DNA from: an uncultured Megasphaera sp.
Lineage (GTDB): Bacteria; Bacillota; Negativicutes; Veillonellales; Megasphaeraceae
Reading direction: 5' to 3'
Length of the DNA stretch: 20,839 bases
Assembly (NCBI GenBank): GCA_902464195.1
Contig: CABQJB010000014.1
Location: 1-20,839, forward strand
Below the pieces are notes generated by a model, which was given only the letters and a program-made list of their open reading frames with translations, did no database searches and was not told the DNA's origin. A program made the translations under genes and the position numbers. Of this stretch, positions 1 to 5,993 are shown one piece after another (position 1 is the stretch's first letter; the number at the start of each line of letters is the position of its first letter).

Positions 1-77
1 GAGTCGTCATGCGACAGCCTCTTTAGTGGCTAGTGGCTTGTAGGGGCCGTCCTGTCAAGGCGGCCCGCCGCGAACCA
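1..77. repeat. Edge copy of the intergenic composite repeat
   Basis: The window opens inside a hairpin with the recurring GTCGTCATGCGACAGCC core, truncated by the window edge. It is followed by three degenerate 7-nt units at 23-43 (TTAGTGG, CTAGTGG, CTTGTAG) and a GC-rich GTAGGGGCCGTCC stretch. The same modules recur at other gene ends in the window. On the minus strand the hairpin lies downstream of the CpXC gene and probably terminates that operon, but the full stem cannot be seen. Confidence 0.6.
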
Positions 78-881
78 TTATTTTTCCGGTTTCACTTCAG
101 CCCGGAAGATTTCGTCGCCGATGGTCTTGACCCAGAAACCGATGAGGTTGCCATAGGTTTCGCGGTTCTTGTCTTCTTCGGCGGCCTTGATGATGTACGT
201 TGTAAACTGACGGGCCCAGGAATAGCCGAAACGGTCGAACTGAGCCTTGCGGTTGGCATCGGCAATCTGTTCGATGATGGGCAGGAAGATGTCCTTGGTC
301 ACTTCTTTCAAGTGTTCCGTAATGGGGTAGACATAGGCCATGCCTTTGGCATCTTTCTGCATGAAGACCAGGGCCAGCTTGTCCGGGTCGTGGCTGTCGT
401 CGGCATAGTCGATGTGATAGGCTTCCAGGGGCAGGCGGTCCTTGTCTTCCTGGCTCAGGAGCTGATAAGCGCCGTATTTGATGATTTCATAGAGGCGATC
501 GTCGTAGGAGCTTTCCAGTTCGATGATTTTTTCCCGCCATTCACCCCAGGTCAGGGCAGCCCGGCAGGTATACGTCGTGAAGGACGGCGACCCCAGGGCA
601 TCCTGGACTTCCTTCGACGTGACCCGTTCCTTCGGGTCCGGGATGTGCCAGACCAGGAGCTTCTTGTCCCGGTCGATGTAGAGGCACTTGCTTTCCATGT
701 GGATCTTGGCGTGGCAATGTGGGCAGGTGTAGAAAAATAAATTTTCGTCGAAATGAACGCGTTCACTCAATTTCGCATCGGCCGTATCAATGACGTCCCA
801 CGTATGGAAGACGCCGTATTCGTGACAGGCCGGGCACTGGACGGTGACGTCCAGGTCATGGGTTCCGTTTCTTTTTGCCAT
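78..881 (-). CDS. CpXC-domain zinc-ribbon protein
   Basis: A 267-residue protein with two CPxC knuckles near the N-terminus, C16-P-A-C19 and C53-P-H-C56, the signature of the CpXC family; the four cysteines probably bind one zinc. The remaining ~200 residues are soluble, helix-rich and charged, with no signal peptide or membrane segment. The ATG at 881 has a GGAGTG ribosome site that overlaps the stop of the upstream macro-domain gene, only 3 bp away, so the two are surely cotranscribed and probably translationally coupled. No CpXC protein has a well-established function that I know of. The CXXC pairs could also respond to metal or redox state, which would suit the metal-sensor domain encoded first in the cluster, but that is inference. 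Confidence 0.8.
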   Translation of the reverse strand: MAKRNGTHDLDVTVQCPACHEYGVFHTWDVIDTADAKLSERVHFDENLFFYTCPHCHAKIHMESKCLYIDRDKKLLVWHIPDPKERVTSKEVQDALGSPSFTTYTCRAALTWGEWREKIIELESSYDDRLYEIIKYGAYQLLSQEDKDRLPLEAYHIDYADDSHDPDKLALVFMQKDAKGMAYVYPITEHLKEVTKDIFLPIIEQIADANRKAQFDRFGYSWARQFTTYIIKAAEEDKNRETYGNLIGFWVKTIGDEIFRAEVKPEK

Positions 882-884
882 AGG

Positions 885-1631
885 TTACACTCCTTCCGCA
901 CTGCTGGCCGGATACAAGGCCATGATCTGCGATGCAGCCTGTTCGATGTCGACGAGGCTGCGTTTCCTCAACTTCAAGAAAGGATGGACGATGGCTTCGA
1001 TTTTCTTGACGTCTTCCGCCAAGGCAATCGGGTCCGGTGCATCATCGCGGCTCTGCAGCAGGGCCAGGGCAGCGCCGGCTTCTTCCATCATGGCCGCCTG
1101 TTCATTGCCGGCAGCGTCTCCGAGATGGCGGAGCCAGAAGAAGACAGCCGCTTTCGTGTAGGCTTCCTGTTCTTCCGGGCTCGTGCAGACCATGTCGATG
1201 CGGTCAAAACCGGCCCCGTCGGTCAGGAGAAGTGGTACGACGGCAGCAGCAGCACGCTGCAGAGGATAACGTTTTTCTTCCGTACTCAACGAAGCAAAAG
1301 CGACGTGCTTCAAATGCTTTTCATCGGCCAAATGGATGGCCTTCTTATAGGCCGACAACAATTCCCCTTCTTCGCCGCGCTTGCCGCCTACCCAGTACGG
1401 CCCGACAGCGTGGATGATGAAAGGGGCCTTCAATTTATAGCCCTTGGTCATGACGGCACTGCCGACGTGGCACATGCCGATAGTACGGCACGAGGCGGAA
1501 AAAGACAAGCCGCCTTTCTGATGAATCTTACTGCTGACGCTATTCGTTGGCAAGAGGGTCGAGCTGGCAGAATATACGATTCCGTCGGCCTTCCACTCCG
1601 ATAAATCACCTAATACTACACGAAACTGCAT
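885..1631 (-). CDS. Macro-domain protein (ADP-ribose binding/hydrolase-like)
   Basis: A 248-residue soluble protein. The N-terminal ~145 residues match the macro domain: an opening beta strand with VVLGDLSEWKADGIVYSAS (family form GDIT...DAIVNAAN) and a later G-S-A-V-M-T-K-G-Y-x-L block followed by FIIHAVGPYW. Macro domains bind or remove ADP-ribose and related nucleotides. Here the usual N-A-A-N is replaced by Y-S-A-S, so catalytic activity is uncertain. The last ~100 residues are an unrecognised helical extension. I start it at ATG 1631 (protein begins MQFRVVLGDL) because the domain begins there; a longer frame to 1688 would overlap the preceding gene. It follows the methyltransferase-CsoR gene by 46 bp, with a probable internal promoter in that gap, and precedes the CpXC gene by 3 bp. 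Confidence 0.8.
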   Translation of the reverse strand: MQFRVVLGDLSEWKADGIVYSASSTLLPTNSVSSKIHQKGGLSFSASCRTIGMCHVGSAVMTKGYKLKAPFIIHAVGPYWVGGKRGEEGELLSAYKKAIHLADEKHLKHVAFASLSTEEKRYPLQRAAAAVVPLLLTDGAGFDRIDMVCTSPEEQEAYTKAAVFFWLRHLGDAAGNEQAAMMEEAGAALALLQSRDDAPDPIALAEDVKKIEAIVHPFLKLRKRSLVDIEQAASQIMALYPASSAEGV

Positions 1632-1668
1632 CGTGGTCACACCCTTTCCAAATGGATACTCTGGTCCT

Positions 1669-1677
1669 ATTATACCA
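1669..1677 (-). promoter_or_regulatory. Extended -10 promoter for the macro/CpXC genes
   Basis: On the minus strand TGGTATAAT gives a perfect -10 hexamer with the TGn extension, immediately after the stop codon of the methyltransferase-CsoR gene and 37 bp before the macro-domain ATG. No good -35 is visible, as is common for extended -10 promoters. It could let the two downstream genes be expressed apart from the sensor. Confidence 0.55.
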
Positions 1678-2595
1678 TTACTTGACAAAGGTATTAATAG
1701 CTTTCTTGAGATTTTCTACGGCTTCTTCGTCGTGTTCACGGATGGCATCGACGATGCAGTGGTCAATATGGTCCTTGAGGATGACCCGGCTCACACCGGC
1801 GACGGCCGAATGGACGGCGGCCAGCTGGACCAGGACGTCGCTGCAGTCGCGGCCGTCTTCAATCATGCGCTTGATGGCTTCGACATGGCCTGTAATGCGC
1901 GACAGGCGGTTGAGGACGCGTTTCGTTTCCGTATGATGATGCCCATGATGGAGGGGATGGGCTGCCACACCAGCCGGCTGTTCTTCGTCGTCATAGACGA
2001 AATCGGCTTCGTCGGCTGCCTTGACGACTTTGATGAAATAGAACTGGTCCGTATCCATAGCGATGACGACGGAAAATCCAGCGCTGATCAATTTCTCTTC
2101 CAAGACATCGACAGGCGGCAGCACGGGCTGGCCACCGTGGATGGCGTTGACGGCCCTGCGGGGCATATCGTGCATGATGAGCAGCGTCCCACCCGGCACC
2201 ATGGCTTCATAGAGGCGGCGGATGACGTCGCGGCTGTGGCTGGCGATATGGGGATAAAAATTAAGACAGCAGACGACATCATACTGTTTTTCCGGAAAAT
2301 GGTATTTCAGGACATCGCCCGTCGTAAAAGTGACATTGGCCAGGTGAGAAAATTTCTCTTTGGCCACGTCGATCATCTGCTGGGAATAATCGAAGCCTTC
2401 GACAGTCCCAGCAGCACCGGCAGCAGCCGACAAATACGGCAGGAGCACGCCTGTCCCGCAGCCGGCATCAAGGATGGCCGAACCGGGCCGGATAGCTGCC
2501 AGCTCCATAAAAGACGACAAGACCCTGGCGTCGGCCTTGCGGTCGCGGTCCCAGTTCCTGGCATAATTTTCAAAAAATATATGTTCCTTATCCAT
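1678..2595 (-). CDS. SAM methyltransferase fused to a CsoR/RcnR-type metal-sensing domain
   Basis: A 305-residue two-domain protein. Residues ~1-190 are a class I methyltransferase: SAM-binding motif LDAGCGTGV at 42-50, acidic end of strand 2 (EGFDY, 66-70), then TGDVL and a VVCCLNFYPH strand. A His-rich linker follows (six His between 213 and 221). Residues ~224-305 are a CsoR/RcnR/FrmR (DUF156) domain: LNRLSRITGHVEAIKRMIEDGRDC, with C251, H276 and C280 spaced exactly like the Cu-binding C-H-C set of CsoR (25 and 4 residues apart). CsoR proteins are small free-standing repressors, so fusion to an enzyme is unusual. The reading frame is open with no sign of frameshift. ATG 2595 has a GAGGG ribosome site. 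It is first in a cluster with macro and CpXC genes. Methylation substrate and inducer are unknown. Confidence 0.85.
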   Translation of the reverse strand: MDKEHIFFENYARNWDRDRKADARVLSSFMELAAIRPGSAILDAGCGTGVLLPYLSAAAGAAGTVEGFDYSQQMIDVAKEKFSHLANVTFTTGDVLKYHFPEKQYDVVCCLNFYPHIASHSRDVIRRLYEAMVPGGTLLIMHDMPRRAVNAIHGGQPVLPPVDVLEEKLISAGFSVVIAMDTDQFYFIKVVKAADEADFVYDDEEQPAGVAAHPLHHGHHHTETKRVLNRLSRITGHVEAIKRMIEDGRDCSDVLVQLAAVHSAVAGVSRVILKDHIDHCIVDAIREHDEEAVENLKKAINTFVK

Positions 2596-2622
2596 GGGAA
2601 TTCCCTCTTTTTTCGAGTTTAA

Positions 2623-2815
2623 GTTCGCCGTAAGCAGTCGCTCGTAGTTCGTGGCCCCTACGAAACACTAACTGCTAAAAAAGGGACTGTCGCACGAAAG
2701 CTATTGCCATCATGCGTGGTCCCTATCTCTTTATAGTTCGGAGTTTGTAGTTTACAGAGAAAAGCTTTAAATTTAAAACCATCCGCTAACCACTAACAAC
2801 TAGCCACTAATCACT
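2623..2815. repeat. Composite intergenic repeat with heptad arrays
   Basis: Between the methyltransferase-CsoR gene and the tRNA cluster. It contains 7-nt periodic blocks at 2623-2657 (GTTCGCC, GTAAGCA, GTCGCTC, GTAGTTC, GTGGCCC), 2736-2756 (GTTCGGA, GTTTGTA, GTTTACA) and 2784-2815 (CGCTAAC, CACTAAC, AACTAGC, CACTAAT). Between the last two lies a CTTTAAATTTAAA core at 2765-2777. A module GTCGCACGAAAGC...GCCATCATG at about 2689-2714 is flanked by GGGAC/GTCCC arms. The same order of modules recurs at 5766-5934 and 9780-9924. No gene is visible here. Confidence 0.8.
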
Positions 2816-2816
2816 G

Positions 2817-2850
2817 AAAAGGGCTTGTCGTCATACGACAAGCCCTTTTT
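2817..2850. terminator. Bidirectional terminator of the tRNA operon
   Basis: Perfect 11-bp stem, GGGCTTGTCGT (2821-2831) with ACGACAAGCCC (2835-2845) around a CAT loop, with AAAA before and TTTTT after, so it can work on both strands. On the minus strand it begins 4 bp past the CCA of the last tRNA-Leu. Confidence 0.85.
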
Positions 2851-2853
2851 ACA

Positions 2854-2939
2854 TGGTGCGGTTGGGGGGACTTGAACCCCCATAAACTTTCGTTCACTAC
2901 CCCCTCAAAGTAGCGCGTCTGCCATTCCGCCACAACCGC
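2854..2939 (-). tRNA. tRNA-Leu (GAG), copy 1
   Basis: Long-variable-arm tRNA with acceptor GCGGTTG/CAACCGC, anticodon loop TTGAGGG closed by CTACT/GGTAG (anticodon GAG), and an encoded CCA at 2854-2856. It differs from the two other Leu copies only in the variable arm (GAACGAAAGTTT instead of GAGCGAAAGCTC), which keeps pairing by compensatory change. Last gene of the tRNA operon. Confidence 0.95.
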
Positions 2940-2964
2940 ATATAAAATTGTAAAAAAAAGAATA

Positions 2965-3041
2965 TGGCGACCCCGATCAGATTTGAACTGACGATCTTCG
3001 CCGTGACAGGGCGACATGTTAAACCGCTACACCACGGGGCC
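2965..3041 (-). tRNA. tRNA-Asp (GTC), copy 1
   Basis: Cloverleaf with acceptor GGCCCCG/CGGGGTC, anticodon stem TCGCC/GGCGA around CTGTCAC (anticodon GTC), G discriminator and encoded CCA. Identical to the other two Asp copies. Confidence 0.95.
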
Positions 3042-3074
3042 GTTTCTATTCAGCACTCCTCTTTCGAGAAGCTA

Positions 3075-3160
3075 TGGTGCGGTTGGGGGGACTTGAACCC
3101 CCATGAGCTTTCGCTCACTACCCCCTCAAAGTAGCGCGTCTGCCATTCCGCCACAACCGC
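3075..3160 (-). tRNA. tRNA-Leu (GAG), copy 2
   Basis: Same acceptor, anticodon GAG and encoded CCA as copy 1, with the GC-richer variable arm. Lies in the first 298-bp unit. Confidence 0.95.
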
Positions 3161-3178
3161 ATGATAGGTAATTGATGT

Positions 3179-3254
3179 TGGTGCTCAGGGACGGAATTGA
3201 ACCGCCGACACGGGGATTTTCAGTCCCCTGCTCTACCGACTGAGCTACCTGAGC
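3179..3254 (-). tRNA. tRNA-Phe (GAA), copy 1
   Basis: 76 nt with CCA. Acceptor GCTCAGG/CCTGAGC, anticodon stem GGGGA/TCCCC around CTGAAAA (anticodon GAA), T-arm GGCGGTTCAATTCCGTC. Confidence 0.95.
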
Positions 3255-3262
3255 AAAAAAAG

Positions 3263-3339
3263 TGGCGACCCCGATCAGATTTGAACTGACGATCTTCGCC
3301 GTGACAGGGCGACATGTTAAACCGCTACACCACGGGGCC
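3263..3339 (-). tRNA. tRNA-Asp (GTC), copy 2
   Basis: Identical to the Asp gene 298 bp away; anticodon GTC, encoded CCA. Only 8 bp separate it from the preceding Phe gene. Confidence 0.95.
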
Positions 3340-3372
3340 GTTTCTATTCAGCACTCCTCTTTCGAGAAGCTA

Positions 3373-3458
3373 TGGTGCGGTTGGGGGGACTTGAACCCCC
3401 ATGAGCTTTCGCTCACTACCCCCTCAAAGTAGCGCGTCTGCCATTCCGCCACAACCGC
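3373..3458 (-). tRNA. tRNA-Leu (GAG), copy 3
   Basis: Identical to copy 2, in the second 298-bp unit; anticodon GAG with encoded CCA. Confidence 0.95.
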
Positions 3459-3476
3459 ATGATAGGTAATTGATGT

Positions 3477-3552
3477 TGGTGCTCAGGGACGGAATTGAAC
3501 CGCCGACACGGGGATTTTCAGTCCCCTGCTCTACCGACTGAGCTACCTGAGC
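3477..3552 (-). tRNA. tRNA-Phe (GAA), copy 2
   Basis: Identical to the Phe gene 298 bp downstream in transcription; anticodon GAA with encoded CCA. Confidence 0.95.
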
Positions 3553-3560
3553 AAAAAAAG

Positions 3561-3637
3561 TGGCGACCCCGATCAGATTTGAACTGACGATCTTCGCCGT
3601 GACAGGGCGACATGTTAAACCGCTACACCACGGGGCC
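3561..3637 (-). tRNA. tRNA-Asp (GTC), copy 3, first gene of the operon
   Basis: Third identical Asp gene; anticodon GTC with encoded CCA. It is nearest to the promoter. Beyond its 5' end the sequence leaves the repeat unit. Confidence 0.95.
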
Positions 3638-3678
3638 GTTTCACCATTGTATCAGCACGGAGTGCCTCAACGAAAACT

Positions 3679-3707
3679 ATTCTACCATGACACGCCATTT
3701 TTGGCAA
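3679..3707 (-). promoter_or_regulatory. Promoter of the tRNA operon
   Basis: On the minus strand TTGCCA (3702-3707), a 17-bp spacer, then TAGAAT (3679-3684). It sits about 40 bp before the first tRNA-Asp and is the only good minus-strand promoter seen upstream of the cluster. Confidence 0.75.
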
Positions 3708-3772
3708 GTCTTTTTTTATCTTTTTTTCCAATAATTCCAAAATTTCCTCTATGTTATCAGCAACATTTGATG

Positions 3773-3778
3773 TATAAT
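3773..3778 (+). promoter_or_regulatory. -10 box for the phosphoethanolamine-transferase-like gene
   Basis: A perfect TATAAT 66 bp before the chosen ATG, with a poor -35 region. It is divergent from the tRNA promoter. The predicted 5' leader can form a small hairpin, CTTTGT (3791-3796) with ACAAAG (3810-3815), before the GAGAGGA ribosome site. Confidence 0.5.
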
Positions 3779-3843
3779 ATAGCCGGTACGCTTTGTTTAC
3801 ACCGTTTTTACAAAGAGATTATAGAGAGGATAGAACAAACAAC

Positions 3844-5664
3844 ATGGTTCATGCAACGAAGGCACTCAGCAAATGGCGGCATCGGCTCCTGCCGCTGTTC
3901 ATCATCTTCGCCGTAGTTTACGGCGTCTGCTTTGAATGGCAGTTTCTCGTCTCCCTGGGCATGGGTCCCGACAATATCGAAGACATGACGTTCGGCCTGC
4001 TGCCCGGCGTCGGTGCTGTCGTCCTGTCCCTGGCCCTGTACTGGAAGCACTTGTCTCCAGGCGCCATCATCCCGCCGGCCCTCATCGGCCTGGGATGGAT
4101 CGTCACGGGACCTTACTTGAGTTACATTTCCCTGATCAACACCAATACGATTTACTTGAACAATATATATGATATATATGTGGGACTATACTTTTTTGCT
4201 ATCTTTTTCTGCCTGAACATGATTGTCCGGCAGTATCTTCCCCACAAAATCGGGGCCATTTTCATGACCCTCGTCCAATTCGCAGCGTTCTTCATCATTT
4301 TGCTGCAGTGGGTCTACTATTTCCTCTACAATTCGTCGATTACCACGTCCGGCGCCCTGCTCATCTTCCAGACGGGACCGGCAGAAACGCTGGAATATTT
4401 CCACTCCCTGGGCCTGTTCAAGGTGGCCGCCATCGCCGTCGCCCTGGCCCTGATCCTGGGAGCGCTGTTCCTCTTGAACTATCGCCAAAACATCCTGCCC
4501 CGGACCCATGTCTACCGCAAAATCATCCCCCTGGCTTCGCTGCTGCTCATCATCGCCCCGTCTGTCGGTGCCTTGAGTGAAGAAATCTTCCCGGAAGCCT
4601 TCCCGATCCGGACCTTCATCGACACGCACGACTATATGCAGCGCTCGGCCTTATATGCCGAAAATCACGATGAAAAATACAATGCCCTCCAGGCCGTCCA
4701 GCTCCATCCGGCCGACTATCCCAACACGGTCATCGTCGTCATCGGCGAATCGGAAACGCGGACGCTGATGAATGCGTACAACCCGGACCACGTGCCCAAT
4801 ACGCCGTGGCTGACGGCGATGAAGTCGAATCCTGACTTCACGCTCTTCACTAACGCTTACAGCTGCGTCTGGTACACCGTTCCCGTCCTGGAACACGCCC
4901 TGACGGAATCGAATTTCTACAACGATAAGCCTTTCAATGAATCTATCTCCATCATCGATATGGCCAAGAAGGCCGGCTATAAGACGTACTGGTTCAGCAA
5001 CCAGGGCTCCGTTGGCGTCGCCGATACGCCCATCACCTTAGTCGCCAACACGGCCGACGTCTCCGAATGGGTCGACCGGGACCTGAAAGAATCGACGCTG
5101 GACGGCGCGCTCCTTCAGTTCCTCAAACGCGTCGATCCGAAGGAAAAGAATTTCGTCGTCCTCCACGTCATGGGCAGCCACATCGAATACCGCAACCGCT
5201 ACCCGAAAGAATTCCAGAAATTCAACGACGGCAAGATCAACCAGGAAGCCGACTTCGATAACACCGTTCTCTATACGGACTGGGTCCTGTCGCAGATTTA
5301 CGACTATGCCCGGGATAACCTCAACCTCGACGCCATGATCTATTTCTCCGACCACGGCAGCGATCCCGACGTCGCCCGCCAGCCTGACAGCGCCAGCTTC
5401 AAAGTCCTGCGCATCCCCATGTTCTGCTATTTGTCCGAAGGCTACCAGAAGCGCAATCCTGATGTCGTCAAAGCCATCAAAGCCAATAAGGACAAGTATT
5501 TCACCAACGACCTGGAATATGAATTCATCTGCGGCGTCCTTAACATGGAATCGCCGAATTACGACCCGACCATGTCCATCGCCTCGTCCAAATGGAGCAT
5601 GGAACGGAAAGACCTGAAGACCCGCTTCGGCAAGACCAGCCTCATGGAAGATACAGAGTACTAG
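3844..5664 (+). CDS. Membrane phosphoethanolamine-transferase-like enzyme (sulfatase/alkaline phosphatase superfamily)
   Basis: A 606-residue membrane protein. The N-terminal ~245 residues contain about seven hydrophobic segments. The rest is a sulfatase-fold domain outside the membrane: VIVVIGESETRT (GES at 301-303), a CVWYTVPV segment whose Thr (~345) is the likely nucleophile, YKTYWFSNQ, HVMGSH (441-446), YTDWVLSQI and the metal-binding SDHG (502-505). These match the EptA/CptA-type enzymes that move phosphoethanolamine from phosphatidylethanolamine onto lipid A, LPS core or another envelope glycan. This fits a diderm Firmicute, but the acceptor cannot be read from sequence. I start at ATG 3844 because it has a GAGAGGA site; an in-frame TTG at 3793 lies too close to the transcription start. 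Lipoteichoic-acid-synthase-like activity is an alternative, but the motifs fit Ept better. Single-gene unit. Confidence 0.85.
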   Translation: MVHATKALSKWRHRLLPLFIIFAVVYGVCFEWQFLVSLGMGPDNIEDMTFGLLPGVGAVVLSLALYWKHLSPGAIIPPALIGLGWIVTGPYLSYISLINTNTIYLNNIYDIYVGLYFFAIFFCLNMIVRQYLPHKIGAIFMTLVQFAAFFIILLQWVYYFLYNSSITTSGALLIFQTGPAETLEYFHSLGLFKVAAIAVALALILGALFLLNYRQNILPRTHVYRKIIPLASLLLIIAPSVGALSEEIFPEAFPIRTFIDTHDYMQRSALYAENHDEKYNALQAVQLHPADYPNTVIVVIGESETRTLMNAYNPDHVPNTPWLTAMKSNPDFTLFTNAYSCVWYTVPVLEHALTESNFYNDKPFNESISIIDMAKKAGYKTYWFSNQGSVGVADTPITLVANTADVSEWVDRDLKESTLDGALLQFLKRVDPKEKNFVVLHVMGSHIEYRNRYPKEFQKFNDGKINQEADFDNTVLYTDWVLSQIYDYARDNLNLDAMIYFSDHGSDPDVARQPDSASFKVLRIPMFCYLSEGYQKRNPDVVKAIKANKDKYFTNDLEYEFICGVLNMESPNYDPTMSIASSKWSMERKDLKTRFGKTSLMEDTEY

Positions 5665-5904
5665 TAGGGGACGCCCAAAGGGCGTCCCGCAGGCCGCAGT
5701 TCGCAGTTCGCAGGCCGCAAAGGGCGTCCCGCTTGCGGGAATCCCCTGAACCGCTTTCACAGGCCGTTGTCGTGTGAAGTTTTTTTGCCATCATGCATGA
5801 TTCCTTTCTCTTTAATGTTTGAGGTTTGATGTATGATGTTTGAAGCGGTAACTTTAAATTTAAAGCCATCCGCTAACAACTAACTGCTAGCCACTAACCA
5901 CTTT
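5665..5904. repeat. Composite intergenic repeat downstream of the transferase gene
   Basis: This gap starts with a perfect GC hairpin, GGGACGCCC-AAA-GGGCGTCCC (5668-5688). Four heptads follow at 5689-5716 (GCAGGCC, GCAGTTC, GCAGTTC, GCAGGCC), then a second hairpin TCCCGC-TT-GCGGGA at about 5727-5740. Next comes the GTTGTCGTGTGAAG...GCCATCATG module (5766-5796) and another array at 5816-5843 (TGTTTGA, GGTTTGA, TGTATGA, TGTTTGA). The CTTTAAATTTAAA core is at 5852-5864 and the last array at 5871-5902 (CGCTAAC, AACTAAC, TGCTAGC, CACTAAC). No gene is visible. Confidence 0.8.
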
Positions 5905-5934
5905 AAAGGGCTTGTCGTCGTGCGACAGCCCTTT
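5905..5934. terminator. Terminator-like hairpin of the repeat family
   Basis: AAAGGGC-T-TGTCG pairs with CGACA-GCCCTTT around TCGTG, with one bulged T. It shares the TTGTCG...CGACA core of the other terminators in the window. It probably ends the transferase transcript, together with the inverted repeat just downstream. Confidence 0.65.
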
Positions 5935-5962
5935 AGTCAAACCTCCCTCATAATGGTATAAT
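5934..5962 (+). promoter_or_regulatory. Promoter of the MEMO-AMMECR1 operon
   Basis: TAGTCA (5934-5939, 4 of 6 consensus), a 17-bp spacer and a perfect TATAAT (5957-5962). The predicted start near 5969 would leave a leader of only ~25 nt. The -10 box lies inside the left arm and loop of the 22-bp inverted repeat described next. Confidence 0.7.
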
Positions 5963-5993
5963 AGACATATACCATTATGAGGGAGGTTTTTTT
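5939..5993 (+). promoter_or_regulatory. Perfect 22-bp inverted repeat overlapping promoter, ribosome site and a T7 tract
   Basis: The left arm 5939-5960 is the exact reverse complement of 5968-5989, with a 7-nt spacer. The right arm contains the GGGAGG ribosome site (5981-5986), and seven Ts (5987-5993) run straight into the ATG at 5994. In a read-through transcript the hairpin plus U-tract should act as an intrinsic terminator and hide the ribosome site. In a transcript from the local promoter only the right arm is present, so translation is free. As DNA it could also be an operator. The structure is seen directly; the function is inferred. Confidence 0.75.

Larger units (their letters stand above)
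2965..3560 (-). repeat. 298-bp tandem duplication carrying Asp, Leu and Phe tRNAs
   Basis: The segment 2965-3262 recurs at 3263-3560 with the spacers included (for example TTCAGCACTCCTCTTTCGAG after each Asp gene), and a third Asp gene starts the next unit at 3561. Each gene offset is exactly 298 bp. I found no difference between the two units by eye, which suggests recent duplication or ongoing gene conversion. Confidence 0.9.

Noticed and set aside
33..740. Long plus-strand frame opposite the CpXC gene
   Set aside because: It lies antisense to a gene with clear zinc-knuckle motifs, has no ribosome site and gives a Phe/Asp/Val-rich protein typical of the complement of GC-rich coding DNA.
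1633..2622. 329-codon plus-strand frame opposite the methyltransferase-CsoR gene
   Set aside because: Antisense shadow; the minus strand encodes two recognisable domains with catalytic and ligand residues.
2623..2815. CRISPR array
   Set aside because: The repeats are 7-nt degenerate units without spacers of constant length, and no cas genes are present.
3793..3843. N-terminal extension of the transferase from a TTG codon
   Set aside because: It would start only ~15 nt after the -10 box with no ribosome site; ATG 3844 has GAGAGGA upstream.
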